From the NCBI RefSeq assembly GCF_963676955.1, contig NZ_OY781461.1:1916225-1980224 (forward strand): 64,000 nucleotides of DNA. Direction: 5' to 3'. The stretch is from an uncultured Desulfuromonas sp. (GTDB lineage Bacteria > Desulfobacterota > Desulfuromonadia > Desulfuromonadales > Desulfuromonadaceae). A program made the translations under genes and the position numbers. The notes beneath the pieces were generated by a model. It saw only the letters and a list, made by a program, of their open reading frames with translations, ran no database searches and was not told the origin of the DNA. Shown here one piece after another: positions 61,017-64,000 of the stretch (position 1 is its first letter; each line of letters starts with the position of its first letter).

Positions 61017-62309
61017 TCATGAGACTTGCTGACCCATCCCTTCGGGAAACAGCCCGCGATAACTCAACCGCTCATCCTGGTCCTCACCCGAAGCAATACG
61101 AAAACACGCCACAGCGTGTTGTTTGACCAGCGACACAATCTCTTCATCCAGCTTGCCGTTGCGCGTCATGTCTTCGAGGATTTTTATGGTTTCATTCAAG
61201 GTCCTGCCGTCACGATACGGTCGGTCCTGCACGACCGCCTGAAAAATATCCGCCACGGCAATAATGCGCGCTTCGGTGGAGAGTTTGGCCGCCGAAGGGT
61301 GAAAGGGATAGCCGACGCCGTTGAGGCCTTCGTGGTGGTAGGCGGCCCATTCGGCGATCTCTCCGAGGCCCTTGATGTGGCGAAGGATCTCGTAGGTTTC
61401 ATAGCTGTGCTGATTCATGATGGAGCGCTCGATGGCGGACAGTGGTGCGGGTTTACCGAGAATATGATCGGGCGTATGCAGTTTGCCGAGATCGTGAAGT
61501 AAGCCGGCAACCTCGATTTTTTCGCACTGGGCCTCGGACAGGCCGTAGCTCTTGGCAATATAGGAGGCGAGACTGGCGACAAGCAGCGAATGTTGCGCTG
61601 TGAACGGACTTTTCTGATCGACAATGTACGCCAGGATCAGCGAGAGCTGACGCAATTGTTCCAAGGTTAGCGGCGTATTGCTTTGCGTGAGCCCCATGTT
61701 CCACACATAACGGGTGACGTGGCGGTCTTCGAGGGAGATCCAAAAGGCCTCGGATTGTTCCACGGCGTTAAACGCATCCACCAGAGTCAGGTCAAAATAA
61801 CTGCCGCCATAAGAGTTAATGGAGCGGGCAATCTCCTTACGGGCGACGAGGATGTCGTTTTTGTAGTGGGAGGCCGCCAGAATATCGATGCGGTCACTTA
61901 AAAAAATCAGGTTGGCCATACGACCATCACGACGGCTGACTCTGGTTTCCACCAGCTGCTGCCACGGCGTGTGGTGGTAGTAAATCGGTATGGCATAGGC
62001 GGCAAGAGGAGCGAAGTTTTTCAACAGCTGATAGCCGATGTCACAATGGATATGGGCATCTTCCCAGTCGAAATGGTTGACCAGATTGGAATGCATTTGC
62101 TCGGTGGATACGCCGCAGTCATGGAGCAGGCCGAGTTCAAAGGCGAACTGAATATCTTCATCGCTGAAGCCGAGATGGTGCCCCAACTGGCCGGCAATAT
62201 AACCGACCCGTTTACCGTGGTTGATGTCGTTCATGCCGACAAAGGACACCGCGGTTTCGATGGCAATAATCATCTGGCGCAGATCAATGGTCAAATCGCT
62301 TGTTGTCAT
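61017..62309 (-). CDS. Tandem HD-domain protein with C-terminal HD-GYP
   Basis: A 430-residue cytoplasmic protein with two HD-type domains. The N-terminal one (about residues 10-120: HGKRVGYIAGQLGHHLGF, LGLLHDCGVSTEQMH) is followed by a linker. The C-terminal one (about 235-410) has HSLLVASLASYIAKSYGLS, GLLHDLGKLHTPDHIL, HSYETYEIL and the HD-GYP hallmark HHEGLNGVGYPF, so it probably hydrolyses cyclic di-GMP. The ATG at 62309 is preferred over a longer frame because AGGATAT stands just before it and the upstream part is not conserved-looking. Confidence 0.92.
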   Translation of the reverse strand: MTTSDLTIDLRQMIIAIETAVSFVGMNDINHGKRVGYIAGQLGHHLGFSDEDIQFAFELGLLHDCGVSTEQMHSNLVNHFDWEDAHIHCDIGYQLLKNFAPLAAYAIPIYYHHTPWQQLVETRVSRRDGRMANLIFLSDRIDILAASHYKNDILVARKEIARSINSYGGSYFDLTLVDAFNAVEQSEAFWISLEDRHVTRYVWNMGLTQSNTPLTLEQLRQLSLILAYIVDQKSPFTAQHSLLVASLASYIAKSYGLSEAQCEKIEVAGLLHDLGKLHTPDHILGKPAPLSAIERSIMNQHSYETYEILRHIKGLGEIAEWAAYHHEGLNGVGYPFHPSAAKLSTEARIIAVADIFQAVVQDRPYRDGRTLNETIKILEDMTRNGKLDEEIVSLVKQHAVACFRIASGEDQDERLSYRGLFPEGMGQQVS

Positions 62310-62645
62310 GCGGGATATCCTGATTTGTTGAGATGGGTTTCTATCAGTGTAGCCGAAGGAAGGTTTTTTTCCAGTGCGACGAAACAGCCGCCGCTTGGCG
62401 AAGCGTCCACCGTAGTCGAATAACGTTCTCAGCAACAAAAATCCAACATTGGCCAACCTGATCTTATCGTATCAATACCGATGGTTAACAAGGGCTGAAT
62501 TCTCCGGGAGAATGATAACACTAAGAGATTTTGCGCGCACGGGTTTGAAAAATGTGACGTTCAAAATCGCCGGTTGGGCAAAAATACGGGTCCTTTGAGA
62601 TAGGGCGCATAAGACATTTCCTCGTGACGATGGAGAATCAAGGCC
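62310..62645. other. Intergenic region with a perfect palindrome
   Basis: About 336 nt between divergent genes. ATTCTCCGGGAGAAT at 62499-62513 is a perfect 7-bp dyad around one base and may be an operator. I found no RNA gene or good consensus promoter. Confidence 0.4.
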
Positions 62646-63410
62646 ATGGCTGACCAGCAAGCAAAAAATCTCGTGAACGTTATCACCATGAAGTGGGGCG
62701 ATAAATACGGCGTCGAGTATGTGAATCGGTTGTATCGCGGCGTGGCCAAAAATCTCCAGCGCCCGGCACGCTTTGTCTGCTTTACCGAGCGACCGGAAGG
62801 GATTGAGCCGTTTATTGAAACTCTGCCGTTGCCTCATTTTGACGCGCCGGCGTCCCATGAGTGGTGTAATTGGCGAAAAATTTCCCTGTTTCGTGATGAT
62901 CTGCCGTTGGAAGGGTTATGCCTGTTTCTGGATCTTGATCTGTTGATCACCGGTCCGCTGGATCCGTTCTTTGAGTTCGGCGATGCCGATTCGGTTCCGA
63001 TTATCCATAACTGGATCGCGCCGCACAAAACGATTTTCCGCAGTCGGCCGCAGATCGGCAATTCGTCGGTGTTTCGTTTTAAGGCCAAGCGGTTCGGGTT
63101 TATCTATGAGCAATATCTGCGCGAGATGGATTGGGCGATCGCCAATTTTCATCCACCGCAAACCTATCTGACCCACTGTATCCGTCCGTATATGTGCTAT
63201 TGGCCGCAAGAGTGGGTGATCAGCTTCAAACGTCATCTGCAGCGCACGTTTCCGCTCAATTGGATGCTGCAGGCTGAAACGCCGCCGGACAACGCCAGAA
63301 TTGTGGCGTTCCATGGTCGGCCGAACCCTCATGAGGCCTTAGACGGGTTTTCGTGGAAAAAACCGCATCACAAAGTGCTGCCGTCAACCTGGATTGCCCA
63401 CTATTGGTAG
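62646..63410 (+). CDS. Putative glycosyltransferase (GT-A/GT8-like)
   Basis: A 254-residue protein whose start (NLVNVITMKWGDKYGVEYVN) and the acidic motif FLDLDLLITGPLDPFFEF (Asp-X-Asp near residue 100) resemble nucleotide-sugar glycosyltransferases of the GT-A fold. The remaining segments, IGNSSVFRFKAKRFGFIY and RIVAFHGRPNPHEAL, fit the same group. No signal peptide or membrane segment. Donor and acceptor are unknown; no cell-surface polysaccharide genes are adjacent. GGAGA lies 9 nt before the ATG. Confidence 0.8.
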   Translation: MADQQAKNLVNVITMKWGDKYGVEYVNRLYRGVAKNLQRPARFVCFTERPEGIEPFIETLPLPHFDAPASHEWCNWRKISLFRDDLPLEGLCLFLDLDLLITGPLDPFFEFGDADSVPIIHNWIAPHKTIFRSRPQIGNSSVFRFKAKRFGFIYEQYLREMDWAIANFHPPQTYLTHCIRPYMCYWPQEWVISFKRHLQRTFPLNWMLQAETPPDNARIVAFHGRPNPHEALDGFSWKKPHHKVLPSTWIAHYW

Positions 63411-63415
63411 TGGTC

Positions 63416-63610
63416 TCAGTCGCGCTTGTTTTTGTCACGCCGATTCAACCACCAGGTCAAGCCCTGGGCCACACCGGAGCCGAACAGAAAGCCCATGATG
63501 ACGGCCAGAGCCACAGCACGTTGCCAGGAGTTGTCACTGATGGAGATGGCGAACATCACCAGGGCAAACGGGATGGCACTGCCTAAAAACAACAGATAAA
63601 ATCGTTTCAT
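63416..63610 (-). CDS. Small two-helix membrane protein
   Basis: A 64-residue protein with two hydrophobic helices (about residues 4-24 and 31-51) and a basic tail (WWLNRRDKNKRD). No family assigned with confidence. Its start overlaps the end of the polyphosphate kinase gene by 4 nt (ATGA), so it is probably co-translated with that gene. Confidence 0.7.
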   Translation of the reverse strand: MKRFYLLFLGSAIPFALVMFAISISDNSWQRAVALAVIMGFLFGSGVAQGLTWWLNRRDKNKRD

Positions 63611-64000
63611 TTCTTCACCTCATTGAGTAGCCGTTCGAGCTGCTCCACCGTATGCCGCAAGACGGCAATACGGGCAAATTTCTTGTCATTGGCCGGGATC
63701 AGCTGCCAAGGCGCCTCGCGGGTGCTGGTGCGGCTGATCGTCTCATTGACGGCCCGTTCGTAATCCTCCCACTTGTCACGGTTTCGCCAGTCTTCATCAG
63801 TGATCTTGTGTTGCTTCCACGGCGTGACCTCCCGTTCTTTGAAGCGGCGCAATTGCTCGTCCTGATCGATGTGCAGCCAGAATTTAAGCAGCAGGGTGGG
63901 GGCCTGAATCAGTTGTTGTTCAAACTCATTGATCTCCTCGTAGGCGCGATGCCATTCCGCCGGATGGGCAAAGCCTTCCACCCGTTCCACCAGAGTGCGT
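63607..64000 (-). CDS. PPK2-type polyphosphate kinase/phosphotransferase, C-terminal part (runs off the window)
   Basis: Only the last 130 codons are present. The visible segments RTLVERVEGFAHPAEW, KFWLHIDQDEQLRRFKERE, WKQHKITDEDWRNRDKWEDY and WQLIPANDKKFARIAVLRH are typical of PPK2-family enzymes, which transfer phosphate between polyphosphate and nucleotides. The Walker motifs lie outside the window. It overlaps the small membrane gene by 4 nt. Direction of the reaction and nucleotide preference cannot be told. Confidence 0.9.
   Translation of the reverse strand, partial: RTLVERVEGFAHPAEWHRAYEEINEFEQQLIQAPTLLLKFWLHIDQDEQLRRFKEREVTPWKQHKITDEDWRNRDKWEDYERAVNETISRTSTREAPWQLIPANDKKFARIAVLRHTVEQLERLLNEVKK

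Noticed and set aside
1-64000. CRISPR arrays, transposases, prophage, tRNA or rRNA genes
   Set aside because: None was seen in reading the window; repeats present are short and intergenic, not regularly spaced.

Overview
The window reads like a chromosome segment of a deltaproteobacterium close to Desulfuromonas, Pelobacter and Geobacter. This is inferred from gene content (many HDOD, GGDEF and HD-GYP signalling proteins, an MJ0042/DUF3426 zinc-ribbon protein, pta/ackA, FmdB, an outer-membrane porin), Gram-negative envelope genes and moderate GC. I saw no rRNA, tRNA, CRISPR array, transposase or phage gene. Coding density is high and almost all genes are housekeeping or signalling genes.

Layout: 1-3362 is a minus-strand thiamine operon (thiF-thiS-thiG-thiH-thiE, the last cut by the window edge) behind a TPP riboswitch and an intrinsic terminator. 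3548-15664 is mixed: a diguanylate cyclase with a degenerate receiver, a small HTH protein, lhgO, a DUF4153 membrane protein, a DAHP synthase, yggT-DUF167, an iron alcohol dehydrogenase, exonuclease III, a REC-PAS/HDOD pair and small unknowns. 15050-19362 is a minus-strand run: AI-2E-type permease, 50-residue membrane protein, a GIDE/EF-hand membrane protein, LemA, and a YigZ protein. 19718-25888 holds a porin, an EamA exporter, an HDOD-GGDEF protein, fmdB-folD and a TonB-like protein. 26143-30924 holds pta convergent with ackA (ackA carries an apparent one-base frameshift), then the DUF3426 protein and hpt. 31744-38624 is a MacA-MacB-outer-membrane-factor efflux operon divergent from a two-component system.

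38789-56981 begins with a cation:proton antiporter and continues as an unusually complete glycogen/maltodextrin cluster on the plus strand: short alpha-glucan phosphorylase, pgi, glk, glgC, GH57 enzyme, malQ, glgB, glgA, full-length glgP and a phosphomannomutase/phosphoglucomutase. Together these can take glucose to ADP-glucose, build and branch glycogen, degrade it through two phosphorylases and a glucanotransferase, and return hexose phosphate to glycolysis.

57014-64000 holds a secreted protein with a basic tail, a lipoprotein made of two tandem repeats, fumC, a ZIP transporter, a tandem-HD/HD-GYP protein, a putative glycosyltransferase and the 3' part of a PPK2-type polyphosphate kinase.

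The points most worth a second look are the GIDE/EF-hand-LemA operon, the ackA frameshift and the structured AT-rich region upstream of it, the degenerate receiver on the GGDEF protein, the duplicated lipoprotein, and a dispersed intergenic repeat found at 43.7 kb and 58.2 kb. No clear novel defence or mobile system is visible. All functional calls rest on reading motifs by eye; no database search was made.
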